Source: Paratinospora sagittata
Lineage: Eukaryota > Streptophyta > Magnoliopsida > Ranunculales > Menispermaceae
DNA: 64,000 bases
Assembly: GCA_035771175.1 (NCBI GenBank)
Contig: CM069605.1
Coordinates: 18,389,788 to 18,453,787 of the forward strand
Direction of reading: 5' to 3'
The position numbers were made by a program, and so were the translations under genes. The first letter of the stretch is position 1, and the number at the start of each line of letters is the position of its first letter. Shown piece by piece: positions 49,764 to 60,976 of the stretch. The notes under the pieces are model-generated. The model was not told the DNA's origin, made no database searches, and saw only the letters and a list, made by a program, of their open reading frames with translations.

Positions 49764-51116
49764 TCTTACTGTAAATTCAGATTCGCAAGTGTACGAATAG
49801 TCAAGTTATAATAAATTTGAGATAAGTCGGGTTATCGTATCCACATGGATTGTTTACCTCACCAATTACCGTTTTCACTAATTTCCAACTTTATTTAGTA
49901 ATCAAACTACAGAGATTTAAATGAATTAAAAATCAAATGTAACTAATTTAAACTAAACGAATTATGAGAAAAATCAATATATGCGAAAACCTAGAGAATC
50001 GATTTCACCTAACTATCAACTATGTTCTTTTCCAAATATTTATCATCAATGTATTCACTTAGTTTATAAGTCGGAAGTCCTAATGTTTCTAACACCCTCT
50101 CTCGAGTGCCGCGTTAGAGCATATTCATAAGAATTGATCTCGACCTCTCGATAAAGATCTAATTCCTACAAACTCACTAAGATCTATGATTTTCATTAAT
50201 GACTTGAAAGGGTCTCAATCTCATCTCGGTCTCACGATAACCTAGGCTATATTTCCCTTGTTCTGATCCAAAGTACCCTCTCTCGAGTGCCGCACCCTAG
50301 AACTAAGTTCATCTAATCTGTGATCAAGAGATTGAAAGCATTAACAACGGAGAAATATAAATAAACTATCATAAACCCATTAACAATAATAAGTCATAAA
50401 CTAGAACATAGAATCAAAGTTAGGATCCATCTATCCTCTAGAACAAAAGATTAGTTCATAACGTGAATGAAAATAACACAAGACATGGAGAAAAACTCAA
50501 TAATAAACATTAATAGCAAACTAAAAATTCTAAAACTTGAATCTTCTTTCAAATCTTCGCGTTCCTTCCTCTGAGTTGTCTTGTTCTCCTCTCTAGTGTG
50601 TTTCTCTCGAAAAACCCTAAAAAATGATATATATAATATGCCCCATAAGTCGTCCCAAAAATAATTAGAAAGTCTAAAAAATCGTCCAAATCGCAACATA
50701 GGGACGCCCAGCGTCGCGGCGCTCCGATAAGGTTGTTCCAACACTACAGACAGTGCCACGACACCTAGAACGTCTTCTTTTGCGCCTGATTCATGGACTT
50801 AGCCAATTTTGTGCCTCTTTTCTGCATGGGCTCTTGATGCTTCTCCTTTGCCACTTTTTGTACATGTTCTTCTCATCCAAATCCATAACTAATGCATCCA
50901 AACACTTACAAAACAAAGCAGATTAAATTAATAACTCACTCAAATATAAATTAAATCAAATTTATTAACTAATCAACTAAAATAATGTATAAAAATCCAA
51001 TTAATCCTAAACTAACAAATAACTTAAAACTACCATAAACACATGAAACTAATGTATAAATGTCCTAAAACACACCTAAAACATGTTCTATAACCTATCT
51101 AAAAATGCAACTATCA
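49764..51116 (-). mobile_element. Solo LTR of another retrotransposon family, 1,353 bp
   Basis: It interrupts reverse transcriptase. It is flanked by ttgtt at 49759-49763 and 51117-51121. On the minus strand it opens tgatagttgcatttttag and closes acagtaaga, a near TG...CA pair. It contains two ctctctcgagtgccgc blocks (~50098 and ~50279). There is no coding content. Confidence 0.75.
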
Positions 51117-52559
51117 TTGTTCCACATATACCTCTTCATTGATGTATCCGTTTAAAAAAACACTCTTTACATCCATTTGGTATAAAAGAAAATCCCTGTA
51201 ACAAGATAGACAAGTAACATCCTTATTGCCTCTAATCTTGCTACTGGGGCAAAGGCTTCTTCGAAGTCTATGCCTTCTTCTTGGTTGTACCCTTTTGCAA
51301 CTAATCTAGCCTTATTTCAGACCATGATGCCTTGTTCATTCTTTTTATTTTTAAAGATCCATTTGGTTCCTATAACATATTGATGAAAAGGTCTAGGAAC
51401 TAATTTCCATACTTTGTTTCACACAAAGTGTCCTAGTTCTTCTCGCATAGCAAGAATCCAGTTTTCAGTTCATCTTCCACTTTAATTGGTTCAAATTGTG
51501 ATACAAAAGCAACAAGCTCTTGATCTCTTCGAATTGAAGCTCTAGTGGATAACCCTTTTGTGGATCTCCTAAGATTTGATCTTGGGAAAGACCTTGAAGC
51601 AGTCTAGAGTTTTTAGAAGATTCTAAAGATGTTTCGGGTTCAAAATCTATAATTTTGGTTGTCTTGGGTTCATCATCATCAAAGTTTAATTGTTTAAATT
51701 CATCCTCAAGACTTTTCTTACATTCACTTTCATCAAAATTTACATGAATTGATTCTTCTACAGTTTGATTAGATTTGTTGAACACTCTGTAGGCTCTACT
51801 ATGAGAGGAATATCTTAAGAAGATTCCTATGTCAGACTTAGGTTCAAACTTATCTAGATTATCTTCATTATTAAGAATAAAACACTTGCATCCGAATACT
51901 CGGAAGTAACTAATGTTGGGTGTTCTTGTCACACCCTGAGTTGCACAGCATGCCCCCTACCCAGGTGTGGGCGCACCCCCTCGGGACGAACGCCTAAGCC
52001 ATTATGGATCCACAATATTGTCACATCTAGCCGAATTTGCAATACCCAACAGGGCCCTAGTAACGAACTAGATCATTTACCCCCACTATTCATGAATAGT
52101 AAAGGGCCTCCCCCCAAGTCGAACTCGCAACCTCCCCTTTAAGAGGTTAGATTTCGCACTTGGAGTAACCACTGAGCCAATGGTTCAGTGGCATACATGA
52201 GGCATTTTTGTCAGGACTTCGTATACATAATATTGTCTCCACTGTAGCGCACTACAGTGTCCTTTGTCCGCCTGCACACCGCAGCGCACAAGGAGGGCCT
52301 CCCCCGGTTCGAACCCAGGACCTCCCCCTCAGGGAGTCCTCCGTCGCAACCGAGTAGCCACTGAACCATTGGCTCAGTGGTTACTCCAAGTGCGAAATCT
52401 AACCTCTTAAAGGGGAGGTTGCGAGCTCGACTTGGGGGGAGGCCCTTCACTATTCCTGAATAGTGGAGGTAAATGATCTAGTCCGTTACTAGGGCCCTGT
52501 TGGGTATCGCGAATTCGGCTAGATGTGACAATATTATGGATCCATAATGGCTTAGGCGT

Positions 52560-52720
52560 TCGTGGTTCAGTGGCTACTCGGTTGCGATGGAGGACTCCCT
52601 AAGGGGGAGGTCCTGGGTTCGAACCGGAGGAGGCCCTCCTTGTGCGCTGCGGTGTGCAGGGGGACAAAGGACACTGTAGTGCGCTACAGTGGAGACAATA
52701 TTATGTATACGAAGTCCTGA
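52560..52720 (+). repeat. tRNA-like (SINE-type) unit B, plus copy
   Basis: A-box-like ggttcagtggctactcgg and B-box ggttcgaacc are about 45 bp apart, and it ends at gaagtcctgac. Other copies lie at about 53005-53165 (plus) and 52192-52375 (minus). It is not a functional tRNA gene: no acceptor stem pairs across it. Confidence 0.7.
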
Positions 52721-52757
52721 CAAAAAAGGCCTTATGTATACATGAGGCCTTTTTGTC
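52719..52757. repeat. Palindrome joining units B and A
   Basis: The arm gacaaaaaaggcc pairs with ggcctttttgtc around a tatgtatacat core that is itself palindromic. Confidence 0.88.
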
Positions 52758-53162
52758 ACACCCTGGGTTGCATAACGTGCCCCCTACCCAGGTGTGGGCG
52801 CACCCCCTCGGGACGAACGCCTAAGCCATTATGGATCCATAATATTGTCACATCTAGCCAAATTCGCGATACCCAACAGGGCCCTAGTAACGGACTAGAT
52901 CATTTACCCCCACTATTCATGAATAGTGAAGGGCCTCCCCCCAAGTCGAACTCGCAACCTCCCCTTTAAGAGGTTAGATTTTGCTCTTGGAGTAACCACT
53001 GAGCGGTTGGTTCAGTGGCCACTCGGTTGCGACGGAGGACTCCCTGAGGGGGAGGTCCTGGGTTCGAACCGGGGGAGGCCCTCCTTGTGTGCTGCGGTGT
53101 GCAGGGGGACAAGGACGCTGTAGTGCGCTACAGTGGAGACAATATTATGTATACGAAGTCCT

Positions 53163-53201
53163 GACAAAAAAGGCCTTATGTATACATGAGGCCTTTTTGT
53201 C
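53163..53201. repeat. Second copy of the B/A junction palindrome
   Basis: Same sequence as 52719-52757, again between a plus unit B and a minus unit A. Confidence 0.88.
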
Positions 53202-55270
53202 ACACCCTGGGTTGCACAGCGTGCCCCCTACCCAGGTGTGGGCGCACCCCCTCGGGGCGAACGCCTAGCCATAGTACCACATAATATTGTCACATCTAGC
53301 CGAATTTGCGATACCCAACAGGGCCCTAGTAACGAACTAGATCATTTACCCCCACTATTCATGAATAGTGAAGGGCCTTCCCCCAAGTCGAACTCGCAAC
53401 CTCCCCTTTAAGAGGTTAGATTTCGCACATGGAGTAACCACTGAGCCAATGGTAGGGGGCACGCTGTGCAACCCAGGGTGTGACAATTCTACCCTTCCAT
53501 AGTTCATATGGAGTTTTATTCAAATATCTTCTGATTAGAACTCGATTTATCACATAACAGGCAGTGTTAATAGCTTCACCCCAAAAATGATTTGCAGTGT
53601 TATACTCATTAAGCATTGTTCTACACATTTCCTGTAGCGTTCTATTCTTTATTTCAACTACACCATTTTGTTGTGGTGTCCTAGGGGCTGATAGATGATC
53701 AGTGTAACCTTGATTGTTACAAAATTCTTTGATATTTTTATTGACAAATTCACTACCTCTATCACTCTTAATTATGTTGATTTTGTAACCCTTTTCATTT
53801 TTGACTCTCTTAAAGAATTTTATAAATGTTTCACATGCATCAGATTTATGAGCTAATAGAAATACCCATGTGAATTGAATAAAGTCATCAACAATAACAA
53901 ATACATAATATTTACCACCTAAGCTTTGGGTTTTGGTTGGTCCGAAAAGATCTATGTGAATTAGTTCGAGTGCTCTAGAGGTTGATTGATGCCTCTTACT
54001 CTTAAATGATGATCGGGTATGCTTACCAAGTTGACATGGTTCCCATACCTTGTTGTTTAAGAAAGTTCCTTTCGAAATACCCTTGGCAAGATCATGTTTA
54101 ACAATTTTAGATATGTTATCTATACTAACATGAGCTAATCTCCTATGTCGTAGTTATGCATCATTACGAGAGAGAGAACTTAAACATGTCACATTTTTTT
54201 TCTTCATATCATTAAAGTTTGTGCAATACACATTCTTAAGTCTAGATGCCATGAATGCAACAATTTTATCTACATGCTTGACAATGCACCTATTTGCGTC
54301 AAATGAAACGTCATAACCCTTGTCACATAATTGACTTATGCTCAAGAGATTATGCTTCAGCCCTTTAACATAAAATACATCAGATATGGATAGAGAATCA
54401 TTACCAATAGTTCCGATGCCTTCAATATCACCTTTGTTGTCTTCTCCGAGAGTAACCTTTCCTCCTTTCTTCTTTTCAAGGCTCAGAAATTTAGATTTAT
54501 CTCCAGTCATATGCCTTGAGCACCTGCTGTCTAGATACAATATATCTTCATTTTTGCATATTTACACAACATAAAATATTTTTTACTTTGGCACCCATGC
54601 TACTTTGGGTCCATGCATGTTAGCATCAGTAAGAACAAAATTTTCAATCCATGTATATTTCTTTTTTTTTTCTACTTAAGACATTACATCTAAGTATGGT
54701 ATGACCTTCCCTATGACACTTGCGGTATGTTGGTCTTTTGGTCAGTAAGGTATTGTACTCCTTTTGTTTTGACCCATGTGTATAACCTAAGCCAGCTTTG
54801 TCGAATGCACATCTTTGTGATCCCAACATCATGTCAAATATCTTTTGACCATTTATGAATTTAATCATAGTGCAGTTCAGGTCTTCCTTTTCCTTTCTAA
54901 GTGTTTCATTTTCATTTTTCAGTTTCTCAACAACTTTCTTAAGTTGTTAATTATCTAGGGACAATCCGTCTAGCTCTTCTTGCTGGATTTTATTTCCTCA
55001 AGAGCTTCTTCAAGACTATGCTTAAGCTTTTCATTTTTCTTGGTCTCTTTACTAAGTTTTGTCTTAAGTTCCTGAATATGAGCATAAAGCTCATTAAGTT
55101 TGTCAATGGGTTCATATTTTAACTCGATGTTTTCCATTAAGCACAGTGTAGCAGTGTGATATGAATTTGGTTCATCTTCACTTGAACTTGAATCATCCCA
55201 TGTAGCTTTGAGAACTTTCTTGTCTTTTCTATACGAACTAGTGTTCTTCTTATGTTTAGTAGGACATTCA

Positions 55271-57970
55271 TGTTGGCCTAAGTGGTTCATTACTTAGCAC
55301 GCTCCTAAGTATACCTTGATGAAGTATATTTTGATGATTACAAACAAAATCTTTTTTGGTGCTAAGGTTTCAATCCAGGTTATATCTCAGCACCTCAAGA
55401 AAGCAAAAAGGCTAAAGAATGATTCGATCAAGGAATGCAAGATCACATTATATGAAGAACGATTCGATCAAGAAATTCAAGATCACAACATACGTTCACG
55501 AACGATTCGATCAAGGACTTCCTGATCACATCATTCGATCAGCGTTCACGATGTCCAACTCAAGAGCGAAGTTTATATTGAAGATCTCATAATAGAAAGT
55601 TGGATTTAAAGATTACGAGAAGAATACACAAAGTATGTAAGGTACCTTTCTCTAATCGTTATTGCTCAAATGTTTTTCAAAGCCACGCACAAATAATTTG
55701 CAAACGTCTTTCAAATTTGCATATATTTCATGCATGTTTTGATCCATACACTTTAAGGTGTTTCAAATGATTTAATTTTCTATTTTTTATTTGATTTAAA
55801 ATTTACTGAGATTTTAATCGTATTTATCAAGTTTTTAATCAAAAATCAAAAACTATTTTTTAAAGTCTTTTAGGACGCTAATGTTTTAGCAGCGCTCTCG
55901 TAGACTTAATGAGTCAGGACGCTAATAACAAATTAGGACGCTGACATTCATTTAAGGTTGAATTGAACTGATTCATCAGGATGCTCACTTGATAGTAGTC
56001 GCATCACTTAGAGTCAACCTTTGAAGTTGTCAGGACGCTGATTGTAAATCAGCTCGCTGAGAAAGTCTAAGTTCTTCAAAGATTTTATCTTTGAGGACGC
56101 TGATAGTTATTAGTTGAAAAAACTATCAAGACGCTACCTAGATAAGAGCACCCTCATTTTTAGAACCAAATGAATTACTCTCAGGACACTGATTGTCCTT
56201 CAGCATACTTAGTATTATTTTCAAAAATATTTTAAAAGTCAAGTTGCTCATCTATGAGTAGCGCCCTCGTGAGTTTAAATGTTTTTAAAATAAAGTTGGA
56301 CGCTAACTGTGCATAAGCGCCCTCAGGGTTTAGTCGTTTCTGTCGTAAAGCAAGTTAAGATGCTCACGATTTAGTAGCAACCTCAAGGAACAAAATGACA
56401 AAGTTGAGATTATGCGTCAGGACGCTGATTAAGAAATCAGGACGCTAATTCAACACTGTCACTGTTCTGACACGTGCACTATTTCAGTTTACTTTTTCAA
56501 AATGATTCTTTGCACAGAATCCTTTTCAGATTTATCAGAGATTTCTCTGATGCATGAATCAAGCTTTCCTAAACCCTTCCTTATTCATGTAGTCTGAAAA
56601 GAACCAGAATGTTAGTAAAAATCGCAGTTGCCATTTTTATGTAACATTTTAGCCGTTGTGTGTAAACGTTCACATTAAATTTGAATTTCAAATAACCAAC
56701 GATTATTTCCTACTAAGTCTATAAATACCAACACTTTGAATCAAACAACTCGCCGAAAATTTTTATTGTGCCAAAAACTTTTGTATGTTACTCATTTTTC
56801 AATCTTACTCTTAAAAGTTTTCAACTATTCTAGTTTTTCAAAGTATTTTTCACTGATACTTTACTTGTTCAAAAGATTTTCATACTAAGCTTAAATTATA
56901 TTTTTTCTTTGAAAATCTATTTGAATTATATAGAACTGGTTTCTACTCAAATTCTCAGGTCGGATTTATTCTTAACATCAAGCTTGCTAATCAAGGAATT
57001 TGAGAGATAGTTCGTGACATACAGTTTCACTTGATTTCATATCCTAGAACTGTATCGAACTATATAGCAGTAGTTATATATACTACTGAATACTAAAGCA
57101 GAAGTTTTCACATCCCATTTGTTTTATCTATTTTTGAAAACCTTCTGTGTTTACGTTGTTACACTTGTCCTATGATTTCAACTTCAATGTTTGATCGGAT
57201 TAAAAAATTTTTGAAGAAGCATTCCACTTATTTAAATGACACATCATTCACGCTTATCGAAGCTGCACTTTAGCAATACCGATCATTGAAAGGTAAATGA
57301 CTGTAAGTGTACTTCTCTTAGCATTACGCACTCAAATTTATATATCTTTGTAATGCTATGTATATGAGCTTAATTGTAAAGTGTTTAACTCAGTTAGAAC
57401 AACATTCTTTATTCTGTAATTGGTGTGTTTCGGTATGAAACAACCAAGTCAAGTGAATGTAGTTCACTTGATGATTCCAAGGTTGAAATCAGACCAAGGT
57501 TCATCCTCACCTGGAAGTAGGATAACAGTTGTTCCTTATGCCGTAAAAGGATCATGGTTCTTCCTCAGCCAGTAAAAGGGAAGGTTCGTCCTCAACTTGG
57601 AAAGGTTCGTCCTCAACTTAGAAAATGATAGGTTATCTCTGAGCCTATAAAAGAGAAACAGTTCTTCCTTATCCCGTAAAAGGAAATGCAGTTCATCCTT
57701 AGCCCGCAAAAGGATAGGTTTGCCTTGAACCTGTAAAAAAGCATGTGTAATGATTTGGTTCTCACCCGTAAGAGAATCAGTTAGTGGATTAAGGAAATCC
57801 TAATCGGGAGATTAAGTAGTGGACGTAGGCACGACCGAACCACTATAAATCCTAGTGTGTTTTACTTTATGGATTTTATTTTATAGCATTCCAATGTACC
57901 CAAGTATATCACTAAGTCATTGGAAAAGTTTAATTTGACCAATGAACCTCTCTCTTGGGTTCAACCAACA
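55271..57970 (+). mobile_element. 2.7-kb solo LTR, opposite strand, nested in copia gag
   Basis: It opens tgttggcctaagtgg and closes gggttcaaccaaca. It is flanked by attca (55266-55270) and attta (57971-57975), one mismatch. Removing it rejoins the gag sequence found uninterrupted in copy 1 near 40020. A TATA-like ctataaatacca lies near 56722. It is a second copy of the LTR at 45471-48240. Confidence 0.88.
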
Positions 57971-58921
57971 ATTTACTTTTTACATGACTTGGTTTGTTAC
58001 AACCGTAACAAATTAATTCTACAAGTTTAGACTTGGGTTTCTTTCTTTTGTGAAACCTTGAGTAAGAGCTACTCTTACTCTTTCTTGTAAGTAACTTGTT
58101 GAACTTTCTAGATAACATAGTCATGTCATCTTTTGAGTCTGAATCATCTTCAGAGTCAGTTTCAACATTGAAGGCAATAGATTTCTTTTCTTTTTCTTCA
58201 ACCTTGACTGGGCACTTCCTATCGTTTAACTTCATTTCATGAACCATGAGTGAACCACATAGTTCATCTAAGGTATATTCAGCCAGGCTTTTGGCTTCTT
58301 CAATGGTCGTGGCCTTGGGTTCCCATGCTCTAGGTAGACCCCTTAGAAACTTTCTAACAGTTTTTTCTTGATCATAGCTTTTTCCTAGGTTCTTCATCTC
58401 ATTAATTTTTGTTGTAAACCGAACAATAGCCTCAACTATCGATTTAGTTTCCTCCATTCTATAGGTCTCATATTTTTCAACTAGTAGTTGGAGCTTTGCC
58501 TTTTTGCTTTCAAAGTTTCTTCGTGGGTGACCTCTAACTTATCTCATATTTCCTTAGCGGTTTCACATGCGCTAACTCTATTGAACTCTTCAACAGATAA
58601 ACCGCAAAACAGAATGTTTACAACTTGGTTATTTAATAACTCTCTTTTCTTTTCTTTGGCACTCCATTCGTCAAACTCCTTCGGGACAGTGGCACCGTCT
58701 ACTATTTCAGTAGGTGTTGAACAATCGTTTGTCAGAACATCTCACATCTCTAAGTCTTGGGCTTTTAGGTAGTACCTAATCTTAGTTTTCTAATGAGAAT
58801 AATTTTCTCCCTTGAACAATGGCAGTCGATTTGTGGAGTTTCCTTCACCTGAAAAGCAAGCACTTCTTTCGTTTTGTCCTGCCATACTCAATCAAAGATG
58901 GTTAGATATTTTGACGGTTAA

Positions 58922-58937
58922 CCTGCTCTGATACCAA
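58922..58937 (-). other. Primer binding site of the second copia locus
   Basis: ttggtatcagagcagg on the minus strand, one base inside the 5' LTR, complementary to initiator tRNA-Met. Confidence 0.85.
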
Positions 58938-58938
58938 T

Positions 58939-60878
58939 TGTTGGCCCAGATATGTCCAAGAGGGGATTGAATTGGACACTTAGCAGATTTTAACATTTCT
59001 TTATAATATGCGAAATACTGAAAGCAAATTAAACAAAGTATAGCAAATAAGTATACTGGTGACAAAGGGACAATGCAATCAGGATTTATAGTAGTTCGGT
59101 CTCGCCTACATCCACTGCCTAACCTCCTCAGTTAGGATTTGTTCAAACTCCACTATGGATCTTCTTATGGGTGAAGATGAAACCGGTACACTTTCTCAAC
59201 TTACAGGTGTGAGAAGACCGTTACAACTTTGAGCAATACTTGCTCTAGCCCAGCGACTAACCAGCCACTAAAATCTAAATACAAGATGAGATATGATTAT
59301 CTTTACTCAAAATCAAAGTAATACTTACAAAGTTTTTGATTGAACCTTCTGTTATCACAGATTCAACAAAATATGTATGATGAAGTTCAGCTGAAAACAG
59401 GTTCAAAAAGCTTTTGTCTTCTTCAATGGATTTTTGAAAATGATGTAGATAAAGATCAATCAATCCACAAGACTTGACATTTTTCAAAAGATTGTATGTT
59501 CAAACACAAAGAATAGAAGACTAACTTTCAAAAGTTTTTTGCACAAGTGAAAATTGTTAATACGTTTTTGAATGAATATCAATTTTCGTATATTGATTCG
59601 TTGTTTATCTGCTATAAGGCAGCATATATATAGAAATAACAGAGGTGCAATGAACTTGGTGAATTTTGGTGCACTAGGTCATTTCAAATACAACGACTAT
59701 ATTATTTCCCGAAATAGATCACTTCAGTTTTGTGCATATTACGGCAATAGCACCTGAATCTTCTAATCTTTCACGAAAAAGGAATGCTCTGATAAAGTAT
59801 TAGAATGTTCTGAAAAGATTCAAGTAGTTCTAAAAAAGTTTTTGTACAGTTCTGAAAAAAATGAACTAAAATAGTCTAAGTGTCAGAACAGTAACATTGT
59901 TAAATTAGCGTCCTGACACATCATATTAACTTTGTCGTTTTGTTCCTTTGAGGGCGCTCATGGAGGATAAGCGTCCTGCTGAACAGTGAAGTGAGAGTGT
60001 TACTAAATCGTAAGCGTCCTAACTTACTTTACGATAGAAACGACTAAACCCTGAGGGCGCTAATGCACAGTTAGCGTCTTGCTTTGTTTTAAAAACTTTT
60101 AAACATACGAGGGCACTACTCACAGGTAAGCGTCCTGAAATTTTAAAACAATATTAAGTGCGATGAAGGACAGTAAGCGTCCTGAAAGTTATTAAGTTTA
60201 TTCTAAAGATGAGGGCAGCGTCCTGATAGTTTATCCAACTTATAACTATTAGTGTCCTTAAAGATAGAAATCATTTAAAAACTTAGAGACCTTTTAGCGA
60301 GCTGATGCTAGATCAGCGTCCTGACAACTTCACATGTTGACTATAAGTGAAGCCGCTACTTAGAAGTAAGTGTCTTGATTAATCAGTTCAATTCAACCTT
60401 GAATGAATGTCAGCGTCCTAATGTAATATCAGCGTCCTGACTTATCAAGTATAGGAGGGCGTTGTCAAAATATTAGCGTCCTGAAAGACTATATAAAAAT
60501 GGTTTTTAATTTTTCGATTAAAACTCGATTACACACGATTAAAAACAACATATTTTCGATTTAAATCAAATATGCAAATGATCGAAAATCAATTCGACTA
60601 AAACATGCAGTCATGCATTTGCTAATCAAATGGCAGAGAAGGTTCTACAACCTAACACAATCTAATCATACACTTATATGTCTTTACATGATCATGGTAT
60701 TCAAGTAGATCTTTTAATGTGTTCACCATGCATCATTGATTCTTCGAAACCTTCAAGTAAGATTAGATACGTCGTGTATGCAGTATTATCATATACAGAA
60801 TGTGGTTTGTAATCATCAAAATATCTTTCATATTAGGGACATATTCTTGTAAGGGACATAAAAATAATTGGTTCAACA
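58939..60878 (-). repeat. Right outer LTR (5') of the second copia locus
   Basis: 1,940 bp, tgttggcccaga through ggttcaaca. It carries one hairpin minisatellite unit near 59195, a TATA-like block near 59624 and about ten agcgtcctg modules between 59950 and 60485. Confidence 0.9.
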
Positions 60879-60883
60879 ACTAA

Positions 60884-60976
60884 CACCTATTTTATGTAGC
60901 AATTTATGTTATGGGTCAAAGCAAAAAATATTGTAAAAACATGAACCAAAAGTTTTGGTACATTTCCTACAACAAT
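60884..60976. other. Host spacer between copia locus and solo LTR
   Basis: 93 bp of AT-rich sequence; nothing recognised. Confidence 0.5.

Larger units (their letters stand above)
51927..53485. mobile_element. Composite foldback-like element built of tRNA-like units
   Basis: It interrupts the copia integrase. The ends are about 35-bp inverted repeats opening tgtcacaccctg(a/g)gttgca, flanked by gttct (51922-51926) and attct (53486-53490). Inside are two unit types. Unit A (~260 bp) reads on its sense strand from a tggctcagtggttactcc A-box to a ggtgtgaca end. Unit B (~180 bp) has tggttcagtggc(c/t)actcgg and a B-box ggttcgaacc, ending gaagtcctgac. Order as printed: A minus 51927-52185, B minus 52192-52375, A plus (truncated) 52370-52557, B plus 52560-52720, A minus 52753-53008, B plus 53005-53165, A minus 53197-53455, then a terminal scrap of A plus. 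There is no protein. Confidence 0.8.
48339..58938 (-). pseudogene. Internal region of the second copia locus, gag-pol, broken and interrupted
   Basis: On the minus strand from the primer binding site: Gag at 58900-57971, knuckle CYGCNKPSHVKSK; Gag coiled coil 55270-54900; protease YLDSRCSRHMTGDK near 54530 (catalytic DSG changed to DSR); integrase 54150-51930, interrupted by a composite element; reverse transcriptase 51460-51117 and 49763-49400. The active site there is IYVDDIIF near 49550, with both Asp kept. RNase H runs to about 48554. Many stops and frameshifts. The order is that of copy 1 and most segments align with it base by base. Confidence 0.88.
42314..60878 (-). mobile_element. Second copia locus: tandem, multiply interrupted SIRE/Maximus-like element
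   Basis: The outermost LTRs (42314-44347 and 58939-60878) are flanked by actaa at 42309-42313 and 60879-60883, so the locus derives from one insertion site. Inside it lie two partial internal regions on the minus strand: 44348-45470 and 48339-58938. They duplicate the RNase H and late reverse transcriptase part. A remnant of a third LTR lies between them (48241-48338). Insertions of other elements occupy 45471-48240, 49764-51116, 51927-53485 and 55271-57970. All coding parts are broken. Confidence 0.85.

Noticed and set aside
52560..53165. Genuine tRNA genes
   Set aside because: Box A and B sequences are present but no paired acceptor stem or anticodon arm can be drawn, and the units are repeated in a mobile element.
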